Source: Planctomycetota bacterium (GTDB lineage Bacteria > Planctomycetota > Planctomycetia > Planctomycetales > Planctomycetaceae). Taken from it: a DNA stretch of 32,286 nt. The position numbers and the translations under genes were made by a program. The notes under the pieces are model-generated. The model had not been told where the DNA came from and searched no databases. It worked only from the letters and a program-made list of their open reading frames with translations. Location: positions 1 to 32,286 of the forward strand of contig JAQCEJ010000059.1 in assembly GCA_027618475.1 (NCBI GenBank). The letters run 5' to 3'. Shown in pieces: positions 6,493 through 14,852 of this stretch (its first letter is position 1; the number at the start of each line of letters is the position of its first letter).

Positions 6493-8091
6493 TCAATGGC
6501 GAAATTTCGAGTCTTTCACCGGAAGAAATTTCAGCTCGCTGCCAATCTCGTCCTGACAACGAATGATAAGGTGTTCGGGCCCGACGTCGTTTCGGGCATG
6601 AACCGTCACCTTAACATTATATGTTTCCTCAAGTTGCGTAATGTCCTTCCGCTTGCGGTTATTGAGAAAATCGGCGACCCGTTCGTGAACTTCCAGCGAA
6701 ATCCGGCCGACCGCTTCGTTGTTGGCCGAGTTCATCAAGAGCCGCATCACGTCGATCGCCATGCTTTCTGCGGTTTTGACGTGTCCCATGCCGAGACAGC
6801 AGGGGCAGTCTTCGTACACGCTGCGCCGCAACGACGGGCGAATTCGTTGCCGGGTCATTTCGATCAGTCCGAACGGGCTGATCCTTAAAATCTTCGTCCG
6901 GGCCCGGTCTCGGCGAACGGCTTCACGAAGCGCCCGCTCGACGCCGCGGCGATGCCGTTCTTCCCGCATGTCGATGAAGTCGTTGACGATCACGCCGCCG
7001 AGATCGCGCAACCGAATCTGCCGGCTGATTTCTTCAGCGGCACGGAGATTGACCTGATATGCCGATTTTTCGGCGTCGTCGTCAGCGCGGTAGTTTCCGC
7101 TGTTGACGTCGATGGCGACCAGGGCTTCGGTCTGATCGATGACGATCGAACCGCCCCCTCGGAGCGGAACGTGCCGGCTTTGAATCCGCGAAATTTCTTC
7201 TTCGATGCGGTATTTGTGGAAGATCGGTTCGCGGCCTTCGTACAACTTGATGCGATTGACGTGTCGCGGCAACACGATTTTCATGAATTCCCGCGCCCGC
7301 TCGAAGGCCTGCGGTTCGTCGATCCAGATCGATTCGATATCGTTGGCGTAGATATCGCGAATCGTGCGGATGATCATATCGCTTTCTTCGTAGATCTCGG
7401 TCGGCGCGTTCGTCTTTGTGATGCGGCGCACGATCGTCCGCCACAACCGAATCAGATAATTGAGATCGCGCTGCAGATCTTTCTTCGAGCGTTCGATTCC
7501 TGCCGTGCGGATGATGAATCCGAGCCCTTCCGGTGGATTGAGATCGGTCAGCGTCGTGCGAAGTTTGCGACGGAGATCGTCATCGGCGATCTTGCGACTG
7601 ACGCCGACGCGCTGCAGGCCGGGCATTAACACGAGGTATCGTCCGGGAATACTGATATAAGTCGAGAGCGTCGGTCCTTTGGAGCCGATCCCCTCTTTGA
7701 TCACCTGGACGAGCACTTCGCTGCCGCGTTTGAAGATGTCTTGAATCGGGGGTTTGTTACGCACGCTCCGTTCGTTGACGCGTCGCTGTTTGCCGCGCGG
7801 TCGGGGGGGCTCGTCGTCGGAGTCTTTGCCGGGGCCGTTCGGCATCAGGTGTTTGTAGTATTGGTATTCGACGTCGCTGACGTGCAGAAAGCCGTTGCGT
7901 CCGACGCCGAAGTCGACGAACACGGCCTGAATGCTCGGCTCGATATTGACGACCTTGCCTTTGTAGGTGTTACCGACAAGGTTATCGAGGCTGCCGCGTT
8001 CGACGTAAAGTTCTTCGAGAATGCCATCTTCGACGATGGCAATGCGGCTTTCTTCCGACTGCAAGACGTTGATCAACATCTCTTTCTTCAT
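6493..8091 (-). CDS. rng: Ribonuclease E/G family endoribonuclease
   Basis: A protein of 532 residues from the chosen start. It has an S1-like RNA-binding domain ('VGNTYKGKVVNIEPSIQAVFVDFG', roughly residues 35-130, with a charged insert 'DSDDEPPRPRGKQRR'), then the RNase E/G catalytic core with metal-binding Asp in 'AIDVNSG' and 'VNDFIDM', and the zinc-link 'CPCCLG'. It lacks the long C-terminal scaffold of E. coli RNase E, so in size it is closer to RNase G; a specific rne/rng name is uncertain. It cleaves single-stranded RNA in rRNA maturation and mRNA decay. The AAGGA at 8098-8102 abuts the ATG at 8097 but is 6 nt from the ATG at 8091, so 8091 is preferred. rplU follows. Confidence 0.93.
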   Translation of the reverse strand: MKKEMLINVLQSEESRIAIVEDGILEELYVERGSLDNLVGNTYKGKVVNIEPSIQAVFVDFGVGRNGFLHVSDVEYQYYKHLMPNGPGKDSDDEPPRPRGKQRRVNERSVRNKPPIQDIFKRGSEVLVQVIKEGIGSKGPTLSTYISIPGRYLVLMPGLQRVGVSRKIADDDLRRKLRTTLTDLNPPEGLGFIIRTAGIERSKKDLQRDLNYLIRLWRTIVRRITKTNAPTEIYEESDMIIRTIRDIYANDIESIWIDEPQAFERAREFMKIVLPRHVNRIKLYEGREPIFHKYRIEEEISRIQSRHVPLRGGGSIVIDQTEALVAIDVNSGNYRADDDAEKSAYQVNLRAAEEISRQIRLRDLGGVIVNDFIDMREERHRRGVERALREAVRRDRARTKILRISPFGLIEMTRQRIRPSLRRSVYEDCPCCLGMGHVKTAESMAIDVMRLLMNSANNEAVGRISLEVHERVADFLNNRKRKDITQLEETYNVKVTVHARNDVGPEHLIIRCQDEIGSELKFLPVKDSKFRH

Positions 8092-8097
8092 CGACAT

Positions 8098-8138
8098 TCC
8101 TTCACAACTGGAGGCTGCTTAGCGCATATTCAGCCTCC
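8098..8138 (-). promoter_or_regulatory. RBS and leader hairpin of the ribonuclease gene
   Basis: On the minus strand an AAGGA (8098-8102) lies 6 nt before the ATG at 8091. Seven bases upstream of it is a perfect eight-base stem, GGAGGCTG (8110-8117) with CAGCCTCC (8131-8138), around a 13-nt loop. The stem contains its own GGAGG. Ribonuclease E mRNAs in enterobacteria are autoregulated through structured 5' leaders; a similar role here is inference. Confidence 0.5.
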
Positions 8139-8457
8139 GTCGTGAAGCTTCTCGACGAAGCGTCGTGACGTCTGGAATGGCCGTTCTTGTTACCGGTCCA
8201 CATTCTTGTTCGTCGATTGAGTTTGCCGGAAGGCGAAGCCAATCGATCGATACTCGCGACGGAACGTCGAGGAGAAACCGCATCCATCGGGGGATTCAGC
8301 GTCGAGAGGACGCCTTCCCTGCGATGTGGATCATGAGACGGTTGGTGCTCGAAGACAACGTCGGGAGCGAATGAAGGCGGACAGAATTCGGTCTCGTTCC
8401 GCGCCTGGTCGCCATCACTAGCGGGGGCGGAAAAAGCGATCAAACATCGGGACGTCG

Positions 8458-8526
8458 GGTCTGACACATCGACCGCGCGAAAATTCGCGTGCGTGCGATG
8501 CTGTAAATAACTGTCAGACCGGTCTG
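8458..8526. ncRNA. Candidate structured RNA element or operator array
   Basis: Nested pairings: GGTCTGACA (8458-8466) with TGTCAGACC (8512-8520); directly inside, CATCG (8467-8471) with CGATG (8496-8500); inside that, CGCGAA (8476-8481) with TTCGCG (8484-8489). The outer right arm then runs into GGTCTG (8521-8526), making a 12-bp DNA palindrome CAGACCGGTCTG (8515-8526). It could be an RNA with alternative pairings or a DNA site bound by a dimeric regulator. No conservation data; strand and transcription are unknown. Confidence 0.3.
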
Positions 8527-8904
8527 CTTCGATGTCACACCGAATCAGTCGGCAACTAAGACGAATATGCACTGTGTTGGAACCCGGTTTCAGAGCCCTT
8601 CGACGGTAGAATCGTTGCGCCTTCTTGTGCAACGACGATTTCGTCGGCAGAATCTGAAATAACTTGTATGAAACGTGTATCAAATCTGAAGGGGAATGCG
8701 GTCTGGTCGTTCTCGCGATCAAGACATCGCCTTAACCGGCGACGTGTTGATTTCTGTTCGACGACGTATTCGCGTTCCCTTATCAACCCTGTTTGCAACT
8801 ATCAACTTCAGAATCTCGCGACCGGCGGGCATTCGCAACCGGTTGTTCGTGATTCTTTTGATTGTGTCGTGTTTTGTGTTTTCGTGTTCGATGTTTCGGC
8901 GATC

Positions 8905-8934
8905 TCGAACGATCGTGTGAATATCATCGTTCGA
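8905..8934 (-). terminator. Inverted repeat just after the ptsI stop
   Basis: TCGAACGAT (8905-8913) and ATCGTTCGA (8926-8934) form a perfect nine-base stem with a 12-nt loop, beginning two bases beyond the ptsI stop codon on the minus strand. There is no clear U-tract, so it is a poor classical terminator but may end or protect the ptsI transcript. Confidence 0.45.
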
Positions 8935-8936
8935 TG

Positions 8937-10691
8937 TCATGAAGAAAACAGATCGGGACAGATTTTCTTCAATTCGCCTCGCAAATAACTTTCGACGTCG
9001 CGTGCCGTGTCGAATTTCATCACGTGGGCCGCAACCGCTTCGGCGTGTTCGCGCGTCGTGTGACGCAGGACTTCTTTCAATTCGGGTATGGAGAAGGGGG
9101 TGACGCTGAAATGTCTTAACCCCATTCCCAGCAATAAAGGCATAAACTTGGTATCGGAACTCATCTGGCCGCACACCGTCACGGGAACGTTGTGCTTCTG
9201 ACCGACCTCGACGACCTGCTGAATTAACCGTAAAATCGACGGATCTCCCGATCGATATAAATCGGCGACCGCGGGATCGGAACGGTCGACCGCCAATGTG
9301 TATTGAATCAAATCATTGGTACCGATGGAAAAGAAGTCGACTTCTTGTGCGAACTCTTCAGCGAGCAATGCCGCTGCCGGTACCTCGACCATCATACCTA
9401 AAGGAACGTCGCGACGGAATTGCTGATGGGCCTCTTCCAGGTCGTCGATGACATCTCGCAAAATCATTTTGGCCTGACGGATTTCCAGCAGCGTCGAGAC
9501 GAGTGGAAACATGATCCGTACGTCTCCATGCACCGATGCCCGCAGAATAGCGCGTAACTGCGTTTTGAACAACGGCAAATTCTTCAAGGTCAGCCGTATA
9601 CTTCGTAAGCCGAGTTCCGGATTCGGAGAGGCTGTCCAGTGTCCCCCGTTGATTGACGTGGGGATTTTGTCGGCACCCAGATCGAGTGTTCTAATGACCA
9701 CAGGATGCGTGGGGAAGGCCTTGAGAACCTTGCAATAGGCGTCGAAATGGTCGTCTTCCGTCGGTTCGCGGTCCGATTCGAGATACAAAAACTCGGTGCG
9801 ATACAGGCCGACACCGTCGGCACCGCGGGATGTGCAATGCTCGGCTTCATCCGGAAATTCGATATTTCCCAGAAGCGTAATGGGAATATGGTCTTTGGTT
9901 TCGGTCGGCAACTTCAGTAAAGAGTCGAGTCGGGCCGTGACATGTCGCTGGCGTTCTTCGGCGTGACGGTACCGGTCGAGCGTTTCCTCATCGGGATCGA
10001 TGATGATTTCACCCTGATTGCCGTCGACGATCACCGTTTCGCCGCCGGAAACATCAGACAGGAATTCCCCAACTCCGACGATCGCCGGCAGTTCGAGCGC
10101 ACCGGCGAGAATCGCCGTATGACTCGTATGGCCACCGACTTCTGTCGCAAATCCCAGAACAAATTTCTTGTTGAGTTTCGATGTCTCGCTCGGCGTGAGA
10201 TTATGGGCCAGTACAATGACCGGGGCGGCGAGATTCATCAATTCTTCGCGGCGTTCGCCGAGCAGATGTTTGAGCAGACGCTTTTCGAGGTCGAAGATAT
10301 CGGCGGCACGTTCGGCGAGATAGTTGTTGCCGAGATTCTGAAAGATTTTCGCATATTTCCGCAGGACACGGCTGGAGGCAAATTCGGGCGAAAAACACTT
10401 TTCACGAATCAAGGTGAGAATTTCGTCCGTGAGTTTCGGATCCTGCACCATTTGCAGGTGAGCCGAAAAGATCGCCGCGTATTGCTCACCCAGTTGGGAA
10501 GCGGCTTGTTGCTGGTTTTCGTAGATTTCTTCGCAGACGTGCTTCAGGGCGACTTCAAACCGGGCAATTTCAGAATCGACCGCGTCAATCTTGACCAACC
10601 GGCGAGGAATGCGGAAGTCTTCCGTCCCCAGCACAAAGGCCGGACCGGCGACGACTCCAGGAGAAACGGCGATTCCTCGCTTAACAAACAT
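8937..10691 (-). CDS. ptsI: PTS enzyme I (phosphoenolpyruvate-protein phosphotransferase)
   Basis: A 584-residue enzyme, the normal length for enzyme I, with no N-terminal GAF domain (so not PtsP). It has the phospho-histidine motif 'GGHTSHTAI' near residues 187-195, the PEP-binding 'LYRTEFLYL', 'RTLDLGADK', the '[17 protein letters not shown]' segment and the active-site Cys in 'VCGQMSSD'. It takes phosphate from phosphoenolpyruvate and passes it to HPr in the cytosol. The ATG at 10689-10691 is preferred over an adjacent upstream TTG. HPr and an EIIA follow the same strand upstream, with no permease components, so a regulatory phosphorelay is likely. Confidence 0.95.
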   Translation of the reverse strand: MFVKRGIAVSPGVVAGPAFVLGTEDFRIPRRLVKIDAVDSEIARFEVALKHVCEEIYENQQQAASQLGEQYAAIFSAHLQMVQDPKLTDEILTLIREKCFSPEFASSRVLRKYAKIFQNLGNNYLAERAADIFDLEKRLLKHLLGERREELMNLAAPVIVLAHNLTPSETSKLNKKFVLGFATEVGGHTSHTAILAGALELPAIVGVGEFLSDVSGGETVIVDGNQGEIIIDPDEETLDRYRHAEERQRHVTARLDSLLKLPTETKDHIPITLLGNIEFPDEAEHCTSRGADGVGLYRTEFLYLESDREPTEDDHFDAYCKVLKAFPTHPVVIRTLDLGADKIPTSINGGHWTASPNPELGLRSIRLTLKNLPLFKTQLRAILRASVHGDVRIMFPLVSTLLEIRQAKMILRDVIDDLEEAHQQFRRDVPLGMMVEVPAAALLAEEFAQEVDFFSIGTNDLIQYTLAVDRSDPAVADLYRSGDPSILRLIQQVVEVGQKHNVPVTVCGQMSSDTKFMPLLLGMGLRHFSVTPFSIPELKEVLRHTTREHAEAVAAHVMKFDTARDVESYLRGELKKICPDLFSS

Positions 10692-11033
10692 CAAGTAAAC
10701 CTGTTTCGGGTGACTCCGGGAGACCGAACACGTCGGAACTCAGTTTCGATTTTTTGTGAAAACGATAAACCCTGTTGGGGCCAGTGTGAAGAAGACCGGC
10801 GAATGTGCGCGGTCTGACGCAGGCCATCGGGCCGGGTCCGCAACCCAATGTGACGATTATGGAGCCAATGGTCAATCGCCGAACGAAGAAATCCCGAGGA
10901 GACGCAGGCATTCTGCGGGAGTAGCCCCCAGGATGGGCGAATGATCTGCCGGGGCTGAGGTGATGGAAAGCGAAGACCCTGCCGGGTAAAAATCGACCGA
11001 CGTACCTCAACTCCGTGGCGTAAACTGTTTCCG
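10692..11033. other. 342-bp gap between ptsI and HPr
   Basis: No credible gene. Minus-strand open frames here overlap the ptsI start and encode no recognisable domain. I see no strong hairpin or clear promoter. It may hold the ptsI promoter and leader. Confidence 0.4.
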
Positions 11034-11330
11034 TCAGGGGTTTTCTGCGGTGTTGGGTACAAAATTCGAGTCAAACAGGGCTCCTAAACGGGCGAGAAAC
11101 ATGTCTGCCCCTTCTCCCTGTGCCTGAATTGCCAGAACGGTTCCTTTTTCGGCACTGAGTGTCAGGATGTCGAAAATGTTCTTGGCATCGACGACCTGCG
11201 AGCCTTTACTGAGACGGATCTCACAGGGGGCCTCACGCGCCAATTGAGCGATCATGGAACACGGCACCAGGTGGAGTCCGTTTTCCACATTGATCGTCAC
11301 TTCTCGTTGAATGAGAGGGTATTGGGACAT
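11034..11330 (-). CDS. ptsH: HPr-family phosphocarrier with unusual active-site loop
   Basis: A 98-residue HPr-fold protein. The N-terminal strand 'REVTINVENGLHLVPCSMIAQLA' aligns with the usual GLHARPA segment, placing the phosphorylated His at position 20. The conserved Arg two residues after the His is replaced by Val and the loop reads H-L-V-P-C. Where typical HPr has the regulatory Ser46 ('AKSI'), this one has Asn ('DAKNIFD'), so control by HPr kinase at that site is not expected. It sits between an EIIA gene and ptsI and should relay phosphate between them. It could be an NPr-like nitrogen/regulatory branch protein. The altered loop makes kinetics uncertain. Confidence 0.85.
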   Translation of the reverse strand: MSQYPLIQREVTINVENGLHLVPCSMIAQLAREAPCEIRLSKGSQVVDAKNIFDILTLSAEKGTVLAIQAQGEGADMFLARLGALFDSNFVPNTAENP

Positions 11331-11518
11331 GAAAACCGCTGACTCATTGAGGATTCTGGAAGTTCTCCAAACCGTGTCATGATCGTCGGCGCGGCATCGA
11401 TCGGGAATCTTGCGGACGTGTTTCCCTCGCCAGCCGGGTCATGAAGCCCGCTCGATCCCTGGGCGCAGCCGATCGGATCTTCGGGGCTCGCTCTGGTTCG
11501 AACCTGAGCTGAAAGAAC

Positions 11519-11989
11519 TCAAATCTGGTTGTTGTCCGCCTCCTGTAGAAGTTCGATCACATCTTCGCTCGATTTCGCCTGTCGCAGGAAGTTGCAGAAA
11601 TTGGCATTCCTCAGATGGCGGGAAATATTTTCCAGCGCTCGCAGGTGATCGCCCGGCCGATCGGGGGGAGAGACCAGCAGAATGAGAATGTAAACCACTT
11701 CCCCATCGAGGCTGGCAAAATCAACGCCCTCTTTGGCCAGCGCCACCGCGGCGATCATCTTGTCGACAGAAGGATGTTTAGTATGGGGGACGGCGACGCC
11801 ATGTCCGATACCCGTAGACCCCAATTCCTCTCGTTTCAAAATTGCTGAAACGATGCTTTCTTCGTGTTCTTTTTCGATGCGGCCGCTGGCTGTCAGACTG
11901 GCCACCATGGTGCGAATGGTCTCTTCTTTGCTGTCCCCAGAAAGGTTGGGAATAACGGCTTCCGGCACCACGAAGTCACTGAACTTCAT
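11519..11989 (-). CDS. ptsN: PTS EIIA, PtsN/fructose type
   Basis: A 156-residue EIIA domain alone, starting '[16 protein letters not shown]'. The phospho-acceptor His is H69 in '[14 protein letters not shown]', and the later '[18 protein letters not shown]' matches the family core. PtsN-like EIIA proteins are regulatory, affecting potassium transport, nitrogen and stress responses rather than sugar import. The ATG at 11987-11989 is fixed by AGGAG six nt upstream; a longer frame to 12061 lacks support. HPr lies 188 bp downstream and hpf upstream, matching the hpf-ptsN grouping seen beside rpoN in proteobacteria, though rpoN is not here. Confidence 0.92.
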   Translation of the reverse strand: MKFSDFVVPEAVIPNLSGDSKEETIRTMVASLTASGRIEKEHEESIVSAILKREELGSTGIGHGVAVPHTKHPSVDKMIAAVALAKEGVDFASLDGEVVYILILLVSPPDRPGDHLRALENISRHLRNANFCNFLRQAKSSEDVIELLQEADNNQI

Positions 11990-12327
11990 GCATGGCTCCT
12001 TGACCACGTTCACGGGTCGACTTACTCTGCAATTCGCGTATCGCAGTCGGACACCGGTCATTCCGGAGTCGTGCGGCCGAGAATTGCGTTTAACTAAAAT
12101 ACCAAGTCAGAACAATTGTTTTCATTATCCAGTCGAGAGATCAGCACAATAGCACAATCGACGGTCGGTTGTCATGTATCGCGATTCAATTTGAGTTGAA
12201 TCTCCCCGAAAAGTTTTTCGACACGCCAAATCAAGTCTTTCGTGTCGAGCACAATTATCGGAGATCGTCTGAAGAGGGGCCTTTATCGTCTTCACGGGCC
12301 GTCGTTAGAACCAAAATCGAGAGTTTT
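11990..12327. other. 338-bp gap between hpf and ptsN with tandem hairpins
   Basis: No gene is visible. At 12183-12220 two perfect hairpins stand side by side: GATTCAA (12183-12189) with TTGAATC (12196-12202), and CGAAAA (12207-12212) with TTTTCG (12215-12220). They may end the hpf transcript or form part of a ptsN leader. The rest shows nothing I can name. Confidence 0.4.
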
Positions 12328-12711
12328 TCAGTCGTCGACGGGTTCTTCGGGCTGTCGCCCGCGATGGTGATCCTGCACCTTTTCTTTATATTTGCGAATC
12401 TGTTGTTCCATCTTGTGCAACGTGCGATCGAACGAGACGGTGGCTTCTTCTCCTTCGCCCCCTTCGTCGTGAGCGACAAAATTGTGCTTGTGTTCGGCAT
12501 CGACGAGAATTTCGACCCGTACGCGATGATCGACGAATTCAACCGTCACCTGAATCGCGGTGATACGTTCGAACAGTGTGAGCAGTTTTTGCGACTTGTC
12601 CGTCATGTACTGTTGAACGTCGGCGGAAATACTCCCATGTCGGCACGCGATGGCTACCTGCACAGTCTTTGTCTCCTCGGTCTCGCTGTGATCGTTGTTC
12701 GTTTGCTCCAT
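12328..12711 (-). CDS. hpf: Ribosome hibernation-promoting factor, short HPF/YfiA type
   Basis: A 127-residue protein from ATG 12709-12711. The sigma-54 modulation/S30EA domain is seen in 'QVAIACRHGSISADVQQYM', 'KLLTLFERITAIQVTVEFVD' and 'TVSFDRTLHKMEQQIRKYKEK', followed by a short acidic tail. It lacks the extra C-terminal dimerisation domain of long HPF. Such proteins bind the 30S decoding site and inactivate ribosomes during starvation. A TTG 66 bases further upstream keeps the frame open but is less likely. Next on the strand are ptsN, HPr and ptsI, a stress and nutrient signalling neighbourhood. Confidence 0.9.
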   Translation of the reverse strand: MEQTNNDHSETEETKTVQVAIACRHGSISADVQQYMTDKSQKLLTLFERITAIQVTVEFVDHRVRVEILVDAEHKHNFVAHDEGGEGEEATVSFDRTLHKMEQQIRKYKEKVQDHHRGRQPEEPVDD

Positions 12712-12982
12712 ACCCGTCGAGAATGCTTCGAGAGGATGGGCTGGCGAAATGTGATATCGGTTTTGCGTCAGACTCAATTTTAGCCCACACCTTGAGACAA
12801 TACCAGTTACGAAAAATATTCTGTTCCGACGATTCGCAAATATCGAAGACCGCCGATGGATATTCCTGGCGCGAGGTCTTTCGTAGCCGGATCGACCGAT
12901 TCGAGTTCCTCGTTCGAAGTGAGGAATGCCAATGGTGCTTCATCCCGTCGTTGTGCCGTTTCACAGCGGTCGAGAGAGCGTC

Positions 12983-13258
12983 TTAGCGTTGAGATTGCGC
13001 ACGAATGGTCAACCGGCGTTTCTGGTTCGCGGAATCATCCGTCGCTTCGTCGTCGATGGCCGAAGGCGTTTCTTCATGCGGCCGATCGACCTGAGCCGTC
13101 GGAGGCCAGCGAAACTCGAGACCGAAGAAGGGGAGGCGGTTGTTGCTGTCGAATTGAAAATACGACCGATCCCACGTGCATCCGGCAACCAGCAGACAGA
13201 CCATCACCATCGCGATCGACCTTAGCCGTCGATACCGAAAATCGCGATGTCGATTCAT
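12983..13258 (-). CDS. Small lipoprotein, unknown function
   Basis: A 91-residue predicted lipoprotein with a basic N-terminus, a hydrophobic stretch and a lipobox 'LVAGC' placing the lipid-carrying Cys at residue 27. After it come an aromatic stretch ('WDRSYFQFD', 'LPFFGLEFRWPP') and an acidic, low-complexity C-terminus. GGAAG eight nt before the ATG at 13258 favours this start over the ATG at 13273. I do not recognise the family. It is the third of three lipoprotein genes on this strand, 64 bp after the second, so all three may act together at a membrane. Confidence 0.7.
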   Translation of the reverse strand: MNRHRDFRYRRLRSIAMVMVCLLVAGCTWDRSYFQFDSNNRLPFFGLEFRWPPTAQVDRPHEETPSAIDDEATDDSANQKRRLTIRAQSQR

Positions 13259-13322
13259 CGTTCGGTCTTCCATCGATAATGAGGGGAGGGGAGTCTGAAA
13301 TCAGACTCGTAACGCTCGCTTG

Positions 13323-14009
13323 TTACGTCGCATGAGGAATATCGTCGCCGTTGTAGTATTCGTAGAAGATACGGCCGATTTCGTCGCTGAGCCGGGAGAG
13401 GTAGAGTTTCTTAAATTTCGGATACGAGATTTCGGTCGTCGACTTCGGGGCGGTCAAAGGATAACGCGAGATGATTTCTTTCGAATAAATCTTTTCGCCA
13501 TGGCCGACTTCATCCATTTCGAAGACGCTGACCGACCCTTCGGCGCGGCCGCGATAGAGATTGGCGCTGTTCTCTTCGTACAAACTGTACTCGTGCAGAT
13601 CGATGTAGACTACGTACGTGCAATTGAAGGCTTCGCCGATTTCTTCGGGGCGGTCCCAATCGGGGTTTTTGTCGATCCAGGCGATAATCTGATCGGGATT
13701 GATGACCTTGATGTGATGCTCGTGAAGCCGATACGTCACATACTTGGCAAGTTCGTTATCGATTTCGCTGAAATCCCATTTCAATTCGGTTGGTGCATAA
13801 CAGACGACGGCGACGGAGACGTCACGATCGGTAAACGATTTTCGTGTTTGCGTGTCGAAATCGGGCTCGATCGACGGCGGTCCGCCGATGAGATAGCCGA
13901 GCAGAATGAAGTAGTTGCAACCGGTCTGCAACATCAGCAGGCAGCTACAGGCAAGAAATCGGAGACCGATGCCGAGCCGTAGTGCATGATTCGAGTTTTG
14001 CCTCAACAT
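13323..14009 (-). CDS. Lipoprotein, paralogue B of a tandem pair
   Basis: A 228-residue predicted lipoprotein. The signal peptide ends with 'LMLQTGC', lipid Cys at residue 31. It closely resembles the next upstream gene in order and motifs: 'CTYVVYIDLHEYSLYEENSANLYRGRAEG' (shown in part) here against 'ADYIVHIELNEFRYLEEHSRDLYRGRANG' there, and a shared C-terminal 'KLYLSRLSDEIGRIFYEY' pattern. GAGG eight nt before ATG 14007-14009 sets the start. The mature part has a DxxxxWID and an 'LYRGRA' motif that I cannot link to a known enzyme. Function unknown; probably periplasmic, membrane-anchored. Confidence 0.78.
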   Translation of the reverse strand: MLRQNSNHALRLGIGLRFLACSCLLMLQTGCNYFILLGYLIGGPPSIEPDFDTQTRKSFTDRDVSVAVVCYAPTELKWDFSEIDNELAKYVTYRLHEHHIKVINPDQIIAWIDKNPDWDRPEEIGEAFNCTYVVYIDLHEYSLYEENSANLYRGRAEGSVSVFEMDEVGHGEKIYSKEIISRYPLTAPKSTTEISYPKFKKLYLSRLSDEIGRIFYEYYNGDDIPHAT

Positions 14010-14141
14010 TTGGTAAACCTCGTAGGACTGAATTGAAGCAATCTCAAAACCGTCAGGACGTTCCATTCGATCTTTGAAATCATCGTCTTTTCGAATTTCT
14101 GGAGTGATCCGACCCGTCCCTCAGGGGAAGGAACGGCATGT

Positions 14142-14852
14142 TTAGAACGTGTCTTCCATGCGGTAGTTGTACAGTTTGCGCGACAGTTCGCGGCTGACTT
14201 CTTCGAGATACTTCTGACGAAACGATTTATCGGTGATCTGTTCTGAGGGAATTGGTTGCAACGAGGGATATTCGGAGTTGAATTCCTGTACGAAGACCTG
14301 TTGAGCACGGGCTCGTTTTTCTCCTCCTTGAGTCGTCCGAACCACCTCGTACACCATCATGTTCCCGTTGGCGCGTCCGCGATAAAGATCGCGGCTGTGT
14401 TCTTCGAGATAACGAAACTCATTGAGTTCGATGTGGACGATGTAATCGGCGTCAAACTCTTCGGCGAGTTCTGACGGGTGATCGAATTCGCCTCCGTTGT
14501 CATCGATCCAGTGAGCGACGTCGTCGAGATTGACGACTTCAATGCCGCGAGAATTCAGATTCTGGCTCACCTTTTCGAGAATATCGTAATCGAGAGAGGG
14601 CCAGTGCAGTTTCACCGCTTCGGGAGAGCTGCAGATGACCAGAACTTTCTTGTGTTCCTTTTGCAGATTCACGTGGGTTTGCGACGTAAAATCGCAAACG
14701 ATCAGCGGGTCGCCAAAGATCATTTTGCCGGCCATGACAAACAACGAGCAACCGGAGAATGTGGCGAACATTCCGACCAGAAACAGCCAGTGCCACATCC
14801 TGGTACAGCCGCGACGCCTCTGACAGGATTGGTTGGAAAAACGTTTGGTCAC
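14142..14852 (-). CDS. Lipoprotein, paralogue A of a tandem pair
   Basis: A 236-residue predicted lipoprotein starting at GTG (14850-14852), chosen because GAGGAA (14859-14864) lies six nt before it; an ATG at 14798 would leave a shorter signal. The lipobox 'TFSGC' puts the lipid Cys at residue 35. The mature region shares 'DPLIVCDFTSQT'-like, 'AHWID', 'LYRGRANG' and C-terminal 'YLEEVSRELSRKLYNY' segments with the downstream gene, showing a tandem duplication. The genes are 132 bp apart. I do not recognise the family; weak resemblance to stress or assembly lipoproteins cannot be tested here. Confidence 0.78.
   Translation of the reverse strand: MTKRFSNQSCQRRRGCTRMWHWLFLVGMFATFSGCSLFVMAGKMIFGDPLIVCDFTSQTHVNLQKEHKKVLVICSSPEAVKLHWPSLDYDILEKVSQNLNSRGIEVVNLDDVAHWIDDNGGEFDHPSELAEEFDADYIVHIELNEFRYLEEHSRDLYRGRANGNMMVYEVVRTTQGGEKRARAQQVFVQEFNSEYPSLQPIPSEQITDKSFRQKYLEEVSRELSRKLYNYRMEDTF

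Larger units (their letters stand above)
8139..8936. other. About 800 bp without a gene, upstream of the ribonuclease gene
   Basis: No convincing protein is encoded on either strand. The longest open frame (8102-8722, minus) gives a composition rich in Arg, Ser, His and Pro with no recognisable domain. I looked by eye for the conserved cores of RNase P RNA, tmRNA and SRP RNA and did not find them. The stretch does hold a nested stem-loop at 8458-8526 and an inverted repeat at 8905-8934, listed separately. It may be a long 5' leader, an unrecognised RNA gene, or decayed sequence. Confidence 0.5.

Noticed and set aside
5974-6888. 304-residue open frame on the plus strand
   Set aside because: It lies antisense to rplU and the ribonuclease gene, both of which have clear family motifs.
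8102-8722. 206-residue open frame on the minus strand upstream of the ribonuclease gene
   Set aside because: Composition is Arg/Ser/His/Pro-rich, with no domain or ribosome-binding site, and it overlaps the ribonuclease leader hairpin.
8139-8936. RNase P RNA, tmRNA or SRP RNA in the large gap
   Set aside because: None of the conserved core sequences that I know was found on either strand by eye.
10681-11010. 109-residue minus-strand frame with a lipobox-like 'VTLGCG'
   Set aside because: The hydrophobic stretch is internal, not N-terminal, and the frame overlaps the ptsI start.
12169-12783. 204-residue open frame on the plus strand
   Set aside because: Antisense to hpf, which has a clear domain; no independent support.
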